A stretch of DNA of 64,000 nucleotides, taken from contig JAFPWH010000071.1 in NCBI GenBank assembly GCA_017395065.1, positions 87,275 to 151,274 of the forward strand. Reading direction: 5' to 3'. The position numbers and the translations under genes were made by a program. Positions 46,412-55,371 of the stretch are shown piece by piece. Below the pieces are notes generated by a model that saw only the letters and a list, made by a program, of their open reading frames with translations, made no database searches and was not told the origin of the DNA. The stretch is from Clostridia bacterium (GTDB lineage Bacteria; Bacillota; Clostridia; Christensenellales; Aristaeellaceae). Numbering within the stretch: position 1 is the first letter of the stretch; each line of letters starts with the position of its first letter.

Positions 46412-47175
46412 CTGAAAACGAAAACGAGCTTTTGATGAGCTCTATCATGGACATCGGCAAGCTCATGCTGGTGTCCGGCGCCGAAATCTATCGGGTGGAG
46501 GACACGATCATCCGCCTGATCAAAGCCTACGGCGGCTCCGCCTGGCAGGTCACGGCGGTGCCTTCGCATATCATCGCCTCGGCGAGGTTCGGCGACAGGG
46601 AGCTCACCTACACGCGCCGCGTGGATACGACGCAGACGGACCTGGAGCTGCTGGACAGGATAAACGCGCTGTCGCGCCGAATCTGCAGCGAAAAGCCGGA
46701 AGCCGGAAAGCTCGGCGCGATGCTCGAGAGCGCCCGAAGCGGCAAGCACTTTACCGACGTACAGCTAAGCGCCATATACGCCTTTACGAGCGCGGCGTTC
46801 ACGCTGTTTTTCGGGGGCGGCTGGATCGACACGCTGATCAGCGCCGTGATCGCGGGCAGCCTCTACTACGTGCGAAAGCTGATCGCAAAGAGTGGGGGAA
46901 ACCGCATCTTCGTCGCGCTGTTCTGCTCCGCCTATTCTGCCTTTCTGGCCAAGCTCCTTTGCAACGTGGGCCTCGGCGCCGATCCGGACAAGGTCATCAT
47001 CGGCGTCGTCATGGTGCTTATTCCCGGCGTGGAGCTGGTCAACGGCTTTCGGGATTTCAGCGCCGGCGACATACAGGCGGGCATCATGCACATGGGCGAA
47101 GCGCTGTTTCTGGGCGTAATGATCGCCGTGGGCGCGGCGGGCATGTTCATGCTGGCCGGCAGCATGGGACTGTGA
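46408..47175 (+). CDS. Threonine/serine exporter ThrE, N-terminal subunit
   Basis: DUF1212/ThrE family protein of 255 residues. A cytoplasmic N-terminal domain (SGAEIYRVEDTIIRL and a Thr-rich DTTQTDLELLDRI) precedes about five transmembrane segments from residue 120. In Corynebacterium ThrE is one chain; here the C-terminal membrane part is the next gene, the usual Firmicute split. Amino-acid export is the known role of the family; the exact substrate is inferred. Confidence 0.88.
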   Translation: MTENENELLMSSIMDIGKLMLVSGAEIYRVEDTIIRLIKAYGGSAWQVTAVPSHIIASARFGDRELTYTRRVDTTQTDLELLDRINALSRRICSEKPEAGKLGAMLESARSGKHFTDVQLSAIYAFTSAAFTLFFGGGWIDTLISAVIAGSLYYVRKLIAKSGGNRIFVALFCSAYSAFLAKLLCNVGLGADPDKVIIGVVMVLIPGVELVNGFRDFSAGDIQAGIMHMGEALFLGVMIAVGAAGMFMLAGSMGL

Positions 47176-47182
47176 GGCGGCT

Positions 47183-47635
47183 ATGATCAAATCGTTCGTA
47201 CTTCCCGTATTGTGGGCGGCGCTGAGCTCCCTCGGTTTTGGAATGATCTTCGGACTGCGCACGAAAAAGCTTTTGTACGTGGCGCTCGGCAGCGCCCTTA
47301 CGTGGCTTGCGTATTTGATCTGCATGGAGCTCAACACCTACGAGGTCAGCGCTTACGCCATCGCCGCGGGGATCGGCACAGTGTATTCCGAAATCATGGC
47401 GAGGGTCATAAAAACCCCCGTCACCGCGTTCGTCATTCCCGTGAACATTCCGCTGGTGCCGGGGGCCTCGCTGTTTCACTCGCTGCTTGGACTCATGCAA
47501 AGGGACAACGCCAGGTTCCTCGAAAGGGGCAAATACTGCCTCGCGGCTGCCTGCGCGATGGCGCTTGGCATCTTCATTGCGACGATGCTGTTCAAGCTCG
47601 TCAAATCCGTCGCCGACAGGCCGAAAAAACGCTGA
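47183..47635 (+). CDS. Threonine/serine exporter ThrE, C-terminal subunit
   Basis: DUF3815-type membrane protein of 150 residues with four predicted transmembrane helices and the conserved PVNIPLVPGASLFHSLLGLM. It pairs with the preceding gene (7-base gap) to make a complete ThrE transporter. It ends only 12 bases from the convergent Hsp70-like gene, with no clear terminator between. Confidence 0.87.
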   Translation: MIKSFVLPVLWAALSSLGFGMIFGLRTKKLLYVALGSALTWLAYLICMELNTYEVSAYAIAAGIGTVYSEIMARVIKTPVTAFVIPVNIPLVPGASLFHSLLGLMQRDNARFLERGKYCLAAACAMALGIFIATMLFKLVKSVADRPKKR

Positions 47636-47647
47636 CGTTTTTCGCGC

Positions 47648-49540
47648 TTATTGAACGATCGGCATCTCCACGCTTCGCGCCATTTCCACGATCTGCTTTT
47701 CCAGCGAAACCGTGATATCCTTGACCAATTGCCCGGTAAACTCGGGCTTTTTCATTGTGTTTATCAGTTCTTCCTCGATGGCCTTGCGCTGCCTGCTGCC
47801 GGAAAGGGAGCGCTTGAGCGAGCCGGCCACCATCTTTCTGATCGGGCGGGGCAGATCCAGACGGTTGACCGTCTTGCTGATCGCGCCTTTTCCCAGAAAC
47901 GCCACGACGAGGCCGATCACCGCGCCGATCAGCAAGCCCAGCGGGCCGTCCAGTATCAGCGCAAGGCTCCCTCCGCCGCAAAGCGCCGCCGAGAGCGAGG
48001 CCGTCACAAGGTAGGTAAGACCGCTGAAGAACTTAGCTTCGAGGTTGATGTTCAGCTTGTCCGGGCCGTCCATGGAGTGCACGGCGCTCAGCGTCATGCT
48101 CGATCTGTCCACGTTGTGCGCGTGGCAGATGTCGTCCAGTCTCGGCTGCAGCTTCAAAAACAACCGCCTGCACCATTCGCTGACCACCGGCTTTACGCCT
48201 TCCACACTGTCCAAGTCCTTGAGCAGCTGCTCGGTACCCTTGCGGATGGGTGCTTCCATCTCTTCGATCGTTTTAAGCTCGCCCTGCTTCCACTGACTCA
48301 GCACCTCGAGCGCCACGTCGTTTACGATGTGGCCGCTGATCACGCTGGCCAGCGGCACCGTGAGCCAGTCGAGAGACTGTTCCACCAGTGCTGGGATCTC
48401 GCCGCTCGTAAAGTAGTTTTCGATATCGGCATAGAAATCTTCTAACTGCTTGTCCACTCTGCCGGCGTAGCTTAAACCCTTTGCGATGGAATACTCGGGC
48501 TCGGGACAGATGACGATCTGCGCCTGCGGGAATTCCTGCTTGCAGGCCCTCTGGAAAAAGCCCATGCGCGACGCGCCGCCCGTCAGAATGATCAAAAGCG
48601 GGGGATTGTCCTTTGTGCAATTGCTCGCGTGGCGCAGCAAATCGCTCAGGCATTCGAGGAAGGTACCGCCGTTCAACTCCTGCATCGGGGTGGAGATGAT
48701 GTCGGCCATGATCTCCTCGGTGAGCTCGAAGCGAATTTTTACGGGCTCGTCATAGTAGATGGTCTCGCTGGCCACGCAGGGATTGGTGCGCCAGTGGTCT
48801 TCGCTCAGGAAATACTGCTCCTTCAGGCGGCGGGCCACGATCTCACAGCGGTTCTTCCAGGAGGTGGACTCGCGGAAGACCTCCTCGATCTGCTCCCTGT
48901 CGGGGCTTTTTTTGAGCGCCTTGCTCAGCATGCAGCTTTCGATCAGCCCTCCGCCCAGAGACACGTCTCCGAACGTTCCGATGTCGCTCTCTCGACCGTT
49001 GATGATGTAAGCGAAGTCCGTCGTCGAGGAACCGATGTCGATCACGAGCGTCGTCTTGTTCAAAAGTTCGGGCGCGACGTTCAGCCCCTGCGCGTATCTG
49101 GCGTAGAAGAACGCGGCGCGCGACTCGGATACGATGTGCACGTTTCCAAAGCCCGCCTTGCGCATGAGGTCGGCGTAGCGTTCCCTGTCCTTGGGCTTCC
49201 ACCCGGCGGGACAGCCTACGGTAACGTAGGTATCCTTATTGAACAAATCCGGCTCGTCGTTCTCCAGCGCCTTTTTGATGCCGAAGGCGAAGCGTTCTAT
49301 GTCGCGCTCGGCGTCCAGACTGTTCAAATACCGGCTTTTGAAGCGGCTGCGCAGGTGCACGACCTTGCGGTCGAGCAGCGCTTTTTCACCGACGCGCACC
49401 TCCGTGCCGGCCATGCCGACGACGGAAATGATGCTGCCGGCGCCGTCGATCGGCTGTATAACCGGTTCTATGACGCTGTTTTCTTCAAGGAGTGCAACGG
49501 CGCTCTCGCCGTCGCCTATGTCCAGACCGATGTAGCGCAT
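47648..49540 (-). CDS. Hsp70-like ATPase with hydrophobic C-terminal segment
   Basis: 630 residues. Residues 1-370 form an actin/Hsp70-type ATPase core: phosphate-1 loop LDIGDGESAVAL (6-17), phosphate-2 loop VIDIGSSTTDFAYI (167-180) and adenosine motif LILTGGASRMGFFQ (318-330). There is no DnaK substrate-binding domain. Instead a helical region (365-500) is followed by a glycine-rich hydrophobic stretch at about 510-550 (LGLLIGAVIGLVVAFLG), then a basic helical tail. It is not DnaK, FtsA or MreB. The start overlaps the stop of the upstream gene (TAATG), so the two proteins are made together. The function is not known; a membrane-associated chaperone-like ATPase is the best guess. Confidence 0.75.
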   Translation of the reverse strand: MRYIGLDIGDGESAVALLEENSVIEPVIQPIDGAGSIISVVGMAGTEVRVGEKALLDRKVVHLRSRFKSRYLNSLDAERDIERFAFGIKKALENDEPDLFNKDTYVTVGCPAGWKPKDRERYADLMRKAGFGNVHIVSESRAAFFYARYAQGLNVAPELLNKTTLVIDIGSSTTDFAYIINGRESDIGTFGDVSLGGGLIESCMLSKALKKSPDREQIEEVFRESTSWKNRCEIVARRLKEQYFLSEDHWRTNPCVASETIYYDEPVKIRFELTEEIMADIISTPMQELNGGTFLECLSDLLRHASNCTKDNPPLLIILTGGASRMGFFQRACKQEFPQAQIVICPEPEYSIAKGLSYAGRVDKQLEDFYADIENYFTSGEIPALVEQSLDWLTVPLASVISGHIVNDVALEVLSQWKQGELKTIEEMEAPIRKGTEQLLKDLDSVEGVKPVVSEWCRRLFLKLQPRLDDICHAHNVDRSSMTLSAVHSMDGPDKLNINLEAKFFSGLTYLVTASLSAALCGGGSLALILDGPLGLLIGAVIGLVVAFLGKGAISKTVNRLDLPRPIRKMVAGSLKRSLSGSRQRKAIEEELINTMKKPEFTGQLVKDITVSLEKQIVEMARSVEMPIVQ

Positions 49541-50358
49541 TACGCCTTCGCCTCCGTTTCTCCCATCATGCTTACGATCGCCATGCCGCGCGCGATGAGC
49601 GCCTTGTCCTTTACGACAGCGGGCACGATCGTGCGCGTCTCCCGCTTGGTGGGCATGGTGTCGAAAAATGCCTCGGTATCAGCGTTGTATTCCAGGAATT
49701 CGTAGCCTTTGGAAAGCGACAGGGCACTGATCGCCGTCATAAGCTCGTCCGGTACACTGTCCGGATCGCTGCGCTTTAAGCTGTTTGCCAGGGTGATGAT
49801 CTGAACCATGGAATCGTCCGCGGAGGAACCCTCCTTGGGAATGCTCAAAAACGCGTCGAGATCGCGGTCGATCGCGTCCATGCGCCGCGAAGCAAGCGAG
49901 AGCAGCTCGTCCATGTTGACGGTCACCTCCGCCTTCACGCCGTCGGCCTTTTTCGGAAGGAAGGCGCCAAGCAGCGCAAGGATCACGCTGGAGAGCGTAA
50001 ACAGGCAAAACAGAAAGCGCCCGCTCACCCCGGAATTCCAGATCAGATACACTGCCGCCGCGCCGAGCAGCACCGAAAGCAGGGCAAAAAGCAGGCTCAT
50101 ATTTCGCCTTGCTTTGGATTTCTCCCTTACGAGAACAGGCTCATTCAGAGCGGAATAAGCCGAAATCAGGCCGCCCTCGTGGGAGAACAGTATGCTGCAC
50201 AATTGCTTGCTGTTGGAGTCCGGCAGCTGGCTCATCGTAAGCAGCCGGCACTCGGAAATCATTTCATTCAGTACCCGCGAAGCCTCCTGTGTGCTCATCG
50301 TTTCGGGCACGTTCGTCTTTTCCCGCAGGGCTCTGAAATGTTCGTATGCTAAAGCCAT
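49540..50358 (-). CDS. Two-TM partner of the Hsp70-like ATPase, possible GrpE-like tail
   Basis: 272 residues. A soluble N-terminal region (1-85) precedes two transmembrane helices (about 87-106 and 113-134) and a cytoplasmic C-terminal domain (135-272). That domain has helices followed by NADTEAFFDTMP and TIVPAVVKDKALIARGMAIV. This order recalls the GrpE beta-domain (HEAV..., GTV..V...GY...RVLRPA.V.V), although the match is weak and by eye. ATG 50358 is preferred over 50394 because the latter lies before the predicted transcription start; AGAGGTG precedes the chosen start. Translationally coupled to the ATPase. A membrane-bound nucleotide-exchange partner is a hypothesis. Confidence 0.62.
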   Translation of the reverse strand: MALAYEHFRALREKTNVPETMSTQEASRVLNEMISECRLLTMSQLPDSNSKQLCSILFSHEGGLISAYSALNEPVLVREKSKARRNMSLLFALLSVLLGAAAVYLIWNSGVSGRFLFCLFTLSSVILALLGAFLPKKADGVKAEVTVNMDELLSLASRRMDAIDRDLDAFLSIPKEGSSADDSMVQIITLANSLKRSDPDSVPDELMTAISALSLSKGYEFLEYNADTEAFFDTMPTKRETRTIVPAVVKDKALIARGMAIVSMMGETEAKA

Positions 50359-50385
50359 GTCACACCTCTGTATACGGTTTGACAT

Positions 50386-50414
50386 ATTATACACCTTTTG
50401 TACGTTTTGCGCAA
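50386..50414 (-). promoter_or_regulatory. Promoter of the Hsp70-like operon
   Basis: On the minus strand TTGCGC (50414-50409), 17 bases, TATAAT (50391-50386), 27 bases before the ATG. No CIRCE-like heat-shock operator is seen. Confidence 0.65.
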
Positions 50415-50464
50415 TAGTTTTTGCGATTTCGGGCGCGGGATGCGCTCTAAAGACAGGGATGCAA

Positions 50465-51253
50465 CTATCGAAGTATCGTTTTGATGAGCCGCAGCTGCGC
50501 GCGCTTTGGCAAAAGGTTCATGAGTATAAGACCGGGATTCAGGTGCTTTTTGTAGAGCAGCCTCGGCCGGCGCACGGTGGAAGCCCTGTAAATGAGCTTT
50601 GCGATCTTTTCGGGCGCGGCGGGAGTGCCCATAAAGCGCTTTGCGATGCGCACGAACCTGGCGGCCTGTTTTTTGTAAAGCACGGTCTCGTCTGCGAGGC
50701 GCTGCGTCGCGGAGAGCGAACTCAAGCAAAGCTCGGTCTTCACCGCGCCGGGGCGCACGGTGATCACCTTTTGACCGAGCAGATTCAATTCCTGCCGCAG
50801 AGCCTGCGCGTAGCAGTCCAGCGCCGTCTTCGTCACAGTGTAGCCGCCGTTGAAGGGCATAGGATCAAGACACGCGACCTCGCTCGTGATCAGAACGACG
50901 CGCCCTTTCTCGTCAAGCAGCGGGTGAAAGACCTTGTTTACGCATATTGGACCTATAAGGTTTACGTTTATCAAACGGCGGAAGCGGCCCGTATCCGTTT
51001 CCGCAAAGGAAAGCATGTCGTGCACCCCGGCGAGGTTGACGATCGCCTGAAAACGCACTTGCTTTTGACGAAGCGCTTCAAATACCGAAAGCAGCGCTTC
51101 CTCGTCCGTGATGTCTGCGGTGAAGGGGCAAAGCCCTTCTTTTGCTTCGATGGGCTTTACGTCGATGGAGAACACGCTGTGGCCTTGGCGCAAAAACAGG
51201 TCTCTCGTCGCTTTGCCGATCCCGGAGGCCGCGCCGGTTATAAGTACGTTCAT
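50465..51253 (-). CDS. Short-chain dehydrogenase/reductase
   Basis: Classical SDR of about 262 residues. Cofactor loop TGAASGIGKA, NLAGVHD, and the active-site set TSEVACLDPMPFNGGYTVTK with the YxxxK pair. The C-terminal extension is basic and hydrophobic. It starts at ATG 51253 (MNVLITG); the longer frame to 51289 overlaps the nrdG terminator. It lies downstream of that terminator, so expression comes from read-through or from a promoter not recognised here. The substrate is unknown. Confidence 0.85.
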   Translation of the reverse strand: MNVLITGAASGIGKATRDLFLRQGHSVFSIDVKPIEAKEGLCPFTADITDEEALLSVFEALRQKQVRFQAIVNLAGVHDMLSFAETDTGRFRRLINVNLIGPICVNKVFHPLLDEKGRVVLITSEVACLDPMPFNGGYTVTKTALDCYAQALRQELNLLGQKVITVRPGAVKTELCLSSLSATQRLADETVLYKKQAARFVRIAKRFMGTPAAPEKIAKLIYRASTVRRPRLLYKKHLNPGLILMNLLPKRAQLRLIKTILR

Positions 51254-51260
51254 GATCTTC

Positions 51261-51297
51261 AAAAAGAACGGCTTCGCGCGGGTCTGCACGAAGCCGT
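51261..51297 (-). terminator. Terminator of nrdD-nrdG
   Basis: On the minus strand ACGGCTTCG/CGAAGCCGT with a 12-base loop, followed by TCTTTTT. It lies 15 bases after the nrdG stop. Confidence 0.78.
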
Positions 51298-51311
51298 ATG
51301 GTCCGTTTTGC

Positions 51312-51812
51312 TCATTTCGCTTCCACTGCCTGCCCGCTTTTCAGGGAGGCGGGAACGTCGATCAGGCGCTGATTTTTGCTTCCGCGAAAGCGCAGTTCCA
51401 GTGTGCGCTGCTTGAGAATGAAGGGGCCGTCGACCAGTATGTCGGTGGTGTTCAAAAGCCTGGCAACGTCCGGCTCCGTCTTCGCCTTTTCCGTCAGCTG
51501 CTCGTACGTCCAGCCGCTGTAAGCCCAGACGTTCAGCCCGTGCTTCTTTGCGGCCTCGGCGATCTCGGCGCAGGCGGCGCTTTGGCAGAACGGATCTCCG
51601 CCCGTGAGCGTTACGCCGTCCAGCAGCGGGTTTTGCAGCATCTGGCTTATGATGCGTTCTGTCGTATCCGGCTTTCCGCCGTCGAACGTGTGCGTATCCG
51701 GGTTGTGGCAGCCGGGGCAGTCATGGGGGCAGCCCTGTGTGAAGACGGCAAGCCGGAAGCCTGGGCCGTCCACGATGGAATCGTCAACGATTCCTGCAAT
51801 TCTTATATTCAT
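51312..51812 (-). CDS. nrdG: Anaerobic ribonucleotide reductase activating enzyme
   Basis: Radical-SAM activase that installs the glycyl radical on NrdD. About 166 residues with the cluster motif CPHDCPGC, the N-terminal GIVDDSIVDGPGFR and LTGGDPF. ATG 51812 overlaps the nrdD stop by one base, ensuring coupled synthesis. The longer open frame to 51869 lies inside nrdD and is not used. Confidence 0.95.
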   Translation of the reverse strand: MNIRIAGIVDDSIVDGPGFRLAVFTQGCPHDCPGCHNPDTHTFDGGKPDTTERIISQMLQNPLLDGVTLTGGDPFCQSAACAEIAEAAKKHGLNVWAYSGWTYEQLTEKAKTEPDVARLLNTTDILVDGPFILKQRTLELRFRGSKNQRLIDVPASLKSGQAVEAK

Positions 51813-54130
51813 CAGCTCAGAGAATGCTTTACACGGTCGGCTTCTTCGGCCTTTTTGGCGTTGTTCCACTTTTCCATGGTGCCCACGAGGTAGCCCGTGA
51901 TCCTGCGGATCCTTTCGAAGTGCACGGTGCCCTCGTCACGCCCGCAGTTGGGGCAGCAGTCGCCGATGATGCCGTTGTAGCCGCACACGGGGTCTCTGTC
52001 CACGGGGTGGTTGATGCTGCCGTAGCCGATGCCGGACTCCTTCATCACGCGGATGAGCTTTTCGAACGCCTCGAGGTTCTGGGTGGGATCGCCGTCCAGC
52101 TCAATGTAGGAGATGTGGCCCGCGTTCGTCAGCGCGTGGTAGGGCGCTTCGGTCTGGATCTTGCGGATGGCGGAGATGTTGTAATACACCGGCACGTGGA
52201 AGGAGTTGGTGTAGTATTCGCGGTCGGTGACGCCGGGGATGGAGCCGAATTTCTCCCTGTCGATGCGCACGAAGCGGCCGGAAAGTCCCTCTGCGGGCGT
52301 GGCCAGAAGCGTGTAGTTCAGACCCCTTTCCTTGCTGGTGTCGTCCATCTTGCGGCGCATGTAGGAGATGATCTCAAGGCCAAGATTCTGCGCTTTTTCG
52401 CTCTCGCCGTGATGCTCGCCGATCAGCGCCTTGAGCGCCTCCGCAAGCCCGATGAAGCCCACGGACAGCGTGCCGTGCTTGAGCACTTCGCCGACCTCGT
52501 CGTCCCAGTCCAGCTTTTCGCTGTCCAGCCACACGCCCTGTCCCATCAGGAAGGGGAAGTTGCGAACGCGCTTTTTGCACTGGATCTCGAATCGCTCGGT
52601 CAGCTGGTCGATTGCGAGGTTCATCACCCTGTCCAGCTCGCGGAAGAACAGATCGATGTTGTGATTGGCGTTGATCGCGATACGCGGGAGGTTGATGGAG
52701 GTAAAGCTCAGGTTTCCGCGGCTGTAGGTGATCTGCCTCGTGGGGTCATAGACGTTGCCGATCACGCGGGTGCGGCAGCCCATGTAGGCGATCTCGGTCT
52801 CCGGATGGCCGGGCTTGTAGTACTGAAGGTTGTACGGCGCGTCCTGGAAGGAGAAGTTCGGGAACAGCCTCTTCGCGCTCACGCGGATGGCGAGCTTGAA
52901 CAGGTCGTAATTGGGCTCGCCCGGGTTAAAGTTGATGCCGTCCTTGACGCGGAAAATCTGGATGGGGAAGATGGGGGTCTCTCCGTGGCCGAGGCCCGCC
53001 TCGGTCGCCAAAAGCAGGTTCTTCATCAGCAGGCGCGCTTCCTCGCTGGTGTCGGTGCCGTAGTTGATCGAGGAGAACGGTACCTGCGCGCCGGCGCGGG
53101 AATTCATCGTGTTCAGGTTATGGATCAGCGCCTCCATCGCCTGATAGGTGGCTCTGTCGGTTTCCTTTTCAGCCTTCTTCTGGGCAAAGAGCTGCAGGTT
53201 TTCGATTTCTTCTTCCTTTACGCCCAAGGCCTTGAGCTGTTCCTTCTCGGCGTCGTTGTAGGCCTGATTTGCGACCAGCGTGGGCTTTAAGCCCTTTTCC
53301 GCGAGAAGCTTCATGTAGTTCTTTACGGGTTCGGTCGCGTCTTCCATGTACTCCTTCAGTTCGAGCGCGCGGATCATGTTGTCACGGTAGCGCTTCGCGA
53401 AGGTCTTGCGGACGCCGATAGCCATCGCGTAGTCGAAGTTCGGCACGCTCTGACCGCCGTGCTGATCGTTCTGGTTGGCCTGGATCGCGATGCAGGCGAG
53501 GGCGGAATAGGAGGAGATGTCGTTTGGCTCCCTGAGCACGCCGTGCCCGGTCGAGAAGCCGCCTTCGAAGAGGCGGACCAGGTCGATCTGCGTGCAGGTC
53601 GTGGTCAGTGTGTAAAAGTCCATGTCGTGGATGTGGATGTCGCCGTTGTTGTGCGCGGCGGCGTGCTCGGGCTTGAGCACGAACATGGTGTTGAACTGCT
53701 TTGCACCCTCGGAGCCGTATTTGAGCATCGCGCCCATCGCGGTATCGCCGTTGATGTTCGCGTTTTCGCGCTTGATGTCGCTGTCTCTTGCGGCCTTGAA
53801 GGTGATGTCGTCGTAGATGCGCATAAGGCGCGTGTTCATCTGGCGCACACGGCTGCGCTCGGCCCTGTAGACGATGTAGCTCTTGGCCGTCGTCACAAAG
53901 CCGTTGTCCAGCAGTACGCGCTCTACGATGTCCTGTACCTCTTCCACGGTGGGCGTGCCGATATGCTCGTCGGCGTTGATTCGGTTTACGACCTGACGGG
54001 CCAACTCGGCGGCCACGCTCGCGCCCTTTGCGCTGCCGCTGGCCTGAAAAGCTTTGGTGATGGCAGCGGTGATTTTTTCCTCGTTGAACGGAACCTGACG
54101 GCCGTCCCTCTTTATAATCATATCAATCAT
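51812..54130 (-). CDS. nrdD: Anaerobic ribonucleoside-triphosphate reductase
   Basis: Class III ribonucleotide reductase for DNA precursor synthesis without oxygen. About 772 residues. An N-terminal ATP-cone (MIIKRDGRQVPFNEEKI) allows allosteric control by ATP/dATP. Near the C-terminus is a zinc site of four cysteines (VCGYNG, DCCPNCG) and the glycyl-radical motif RRITGYL. The start at 54130 has GGAG about 9 bases upstream; an in-frame ATG at 54121 is also possible. Its own promoter and a leader hairpin lie upstream. Confidence 0.95.
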   Translation of the reverse strand: MIDMIIKRDGRQVPFNEEKITAAITKAFQASGSAKGASVAAELARQVVNRINADEHIGTPTVEEVQDIVERVLLDNGFVTTAKSYIVYRAERSRVRQMNTRLMRIYDDITFKAARDSDIKRENANINGDTAMGAMLKYGSEGAKQFNTMFVLKPEHAAAHNNGDIHIHDMDFYTLTTTCTQIDLVRLFEGGFSTGHGVLREPNDISSYSALACIAIQANQNDQHGGQSVPNFDYAMAIGVRKTFAKRYRDNMIRALELKEYMEDATEPVKNYMKLLAEKGLKPTLVANQAYNDAEKEQLKALGVKEEEIENLQLFAQKKAEKETDRATYQAMEALIHNLNTMNSRAGAQVPFSSINYGTDTSEEARLLMKNLLLATEAGLGHGETPIFPIQIFRVKDGINFNPGEPNYDLFKLAIRVSAKRLFPNFSFQDAPYNLQYYKPGHPETEIAYMGCRTRVIGNVYDPTRQITYSRGNLSFTSINLPRIAINANHNIDLFFRELDRVMNLAIDQLTERFEIQCKKRVRNFPFLMGQGVWLDSEKLDWDDEVGEVLKHGTLSVGFIGLAEALKALIGEHHGESEKAQNLGLEIISYMRRKMDDTSKERGLNYTLLATPAEGLSGRFVRIDREKFGSIPGVTDREYYTNSFHVPVYYNISAIRKIQTEAPYHALTNAGHISYIELDGDPTQNLEAFEKLIRVMKESGIGYGSINHPVDRDPVCGYNGIIGDCCPNCGRDEGTVHFERIRRITGYLVGTMEKWNNAKKAEEADRVKHSLS

Positions 54131-54165
54131 AGCTGTATTCTCCGTTTTTCTATAGTGACAAATCA

Positions 54166-54185
54166 AACGCGCAATCAAGCGCGTT
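54166..54185 (-). promoter_or_regulatory. Leader hairpin of nrdD
   Basis: A perfect 7-bp inverted repeat AACGCGC/GCGCGTT with a 6-base loop, between the nrdD promoter and its RBS. It could be a small operator or mRNA structure. A clear NrdR box was not found. Confidence 0.4.
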
Positions 54186-54199
54186 CTCAAGATGTTACA

Positions 54200-54228
54200 A
54201 TTATAGATTGGGACGCGGCAAAAATCAA
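54200..54228 (-). promoter_or_regulatory. Promoter of nrdDG
   Basis: On the minus strand TTGATT (54228-54223), 17 bases, TATAAT (54205-54200), leaving a leader of roughly 60 bases. Confidence 0.65.
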
Positions 54229-54356
54229 TGACGCCGAGCGAAGAAAATTATGAACATAAGTTCGCGAAAATTTGATTTCTCTGTCATATGTAAATAACCT
54301 AACTTTCCACAGCCGTCCATCATAAAAATGTTCTACTTTTATAACACTTTTCCGCG

Positions 54357-54384
54357 TTGACAAAGCGCGCGCCTGTGCTACAAT
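54357..54384 (+). promoter_or_regulatory. Promoter of the 2-hydroxyacid dehydrogenase gene
   Basis: TTGACA (54357-54362), 16 bases, TACAAT (54379-54384). The RBS AGAGGG lies at 54408-54413. Between this promoter and the divergent nrdD promoter the sequence is AT-rich, and only the short GAAC/GTTC repeat near 54250 stands out. Confidence 0.75.
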
Positions 54385-54420
54385 ACAATAAGGAAACGAA
54401 TACGCACAGAGGGATCGTAT

Positions 54421-55371
54421 ATGTCAAATATGTCAATGAACATCGTTGTTTTGGACGGCTATGCCGCAAATCCGGGAGACATCTCCTGGGAAGGCTTTGA
54501 AAAACTGGGACGCCTGACCGTGTATGAGCGCACTTCGCCCGAGGACATCGTTTCAAGGTGCCTGGACGCGGACGCAGTGCTCACGAACAAATGCCACATC
54601 ACAAAGCAGATCATAGAGCAGCTGCCAAAACTCAAATACATCGGGGAGCTCGCGACGGGCTACAACAATATCGACGTCGAAGCGGCGGCGGAAAAAGGCG
54701 TCGCAGTCAGCAACGTGCCCGCCTATTCCACGGACTGTGTGGCGCAGCTTGTGTTCGCCTTCATATTGGAAGCCGCCGTGCACGTGGGCGAACACAGCCG
54801 CGCGGTGCTGGGCGGGCAATGGCAAAACTGCAAGGATTTCTGTTTTTGGAATTATCCGCTGACCGAGATCGGCTCAAAGCGCCTCGGCATCATCGGAAAC
54901 GGCCGCATAGGCAAGCGCGTCGGCGAGATCGCTTCCGCCTTCGGCATGAAGGTAAGTGCCTATTCGCCCTCGAAGAACAGTCCGGACGAGCTCAGCGAAA
55001 TCATTTCGCAAAGCGACATTATTTCATTGAACTGCCCTCTCAAGCCGAACAATATCAGGATGATCGACGTCGAAACGATAGCGCGCATGAAACAGGGCGT
55101 ATGGCTCATCAACACCGCGCGCGGCGCGCTGATCGACGAGGACGCCGTGAGCGAAGCGCTTGCGTCCGGCAAGATCGGCTACTACTGCGCAGACGTCATG
55201 AGCGCAGAGCCCATCAGACCAGACAACCCGCTTCTGAAGGCGCCAAACGTCATACTGACCCCGCACATAGGCTGGGCGCCCTTCGAGGCCAGGGTGCGGC
55301 TCATGAACATCGCCATAGACAACCTGAAGGCTTTTTTGCGTTCGGAAAGGCTGAACAGGGTGGATGGATAG
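54421..55371 (+). CDS. D-isomer-specific 2-hydroxyacid dehydrogenase
   Basis: NAD(P)-dependent reductase or oxidase of 2-keto/2-hydroxy acids, 316 residues. The nucleotide loop is GNGRIG (159-164). The catalytic triad is R234 (NTARGALID), E263 (SAEPI) and H282 (LTPHIGW). It resembles glycerate/hydroxypyruvate-type members, but the substrate is not certain. It starts a small unit with the transporter and VanW genes (overlaps of 8 and 11 bases). Confidence 0.92.
   Translation: MSNMSMNIVVLDGYAANPGDISWEGFEKLGRLTVYERTSPEDIVSRCLDADAVLTNKCHITKQIIEQLPKLKYIGELATGYNNIDVEAAAEKGVAVSNVPAYSTDCVAQLVFAFILEAAVHVGEHSRAVLGGQWQNCKDFCFWNYPLTEIGSKRLGIIGNGRIGKRVGEIASAFGMKVSAYSPSKNSPDELSEIISQSDIISLNCPLKPNNIRMIDVETIARMKQGVWLINTARGALIDEDAVSEALASGKIGYYCADVMSAEPIRPDNPLLKAPNVILTPHIGWAPFEARVRLMNIAIDNLKAFLRSERLNRVDG

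Noticed and set aside
47648..49540. The Hsp70-like gene as DnaK, FtsA or a plasmid-partition actin.
   Set aside because: It lacks the DnaK substrate-binding domain and the FtsA 1C domain and has a hydrophobic C-terminal segment not found in these families.
51824..53290. A 488-codon plus-strand frame opposite nrdD.
   Set aside because: Antisense to a complete nrdD; no RBS or domain.
54131..54356. Possible NrdR boxes in the nrdD upstream region.
   Set aside because: No pair of sequences close enough to the NrdR consensus at the right spacing was found; only a short hairpin is reported.
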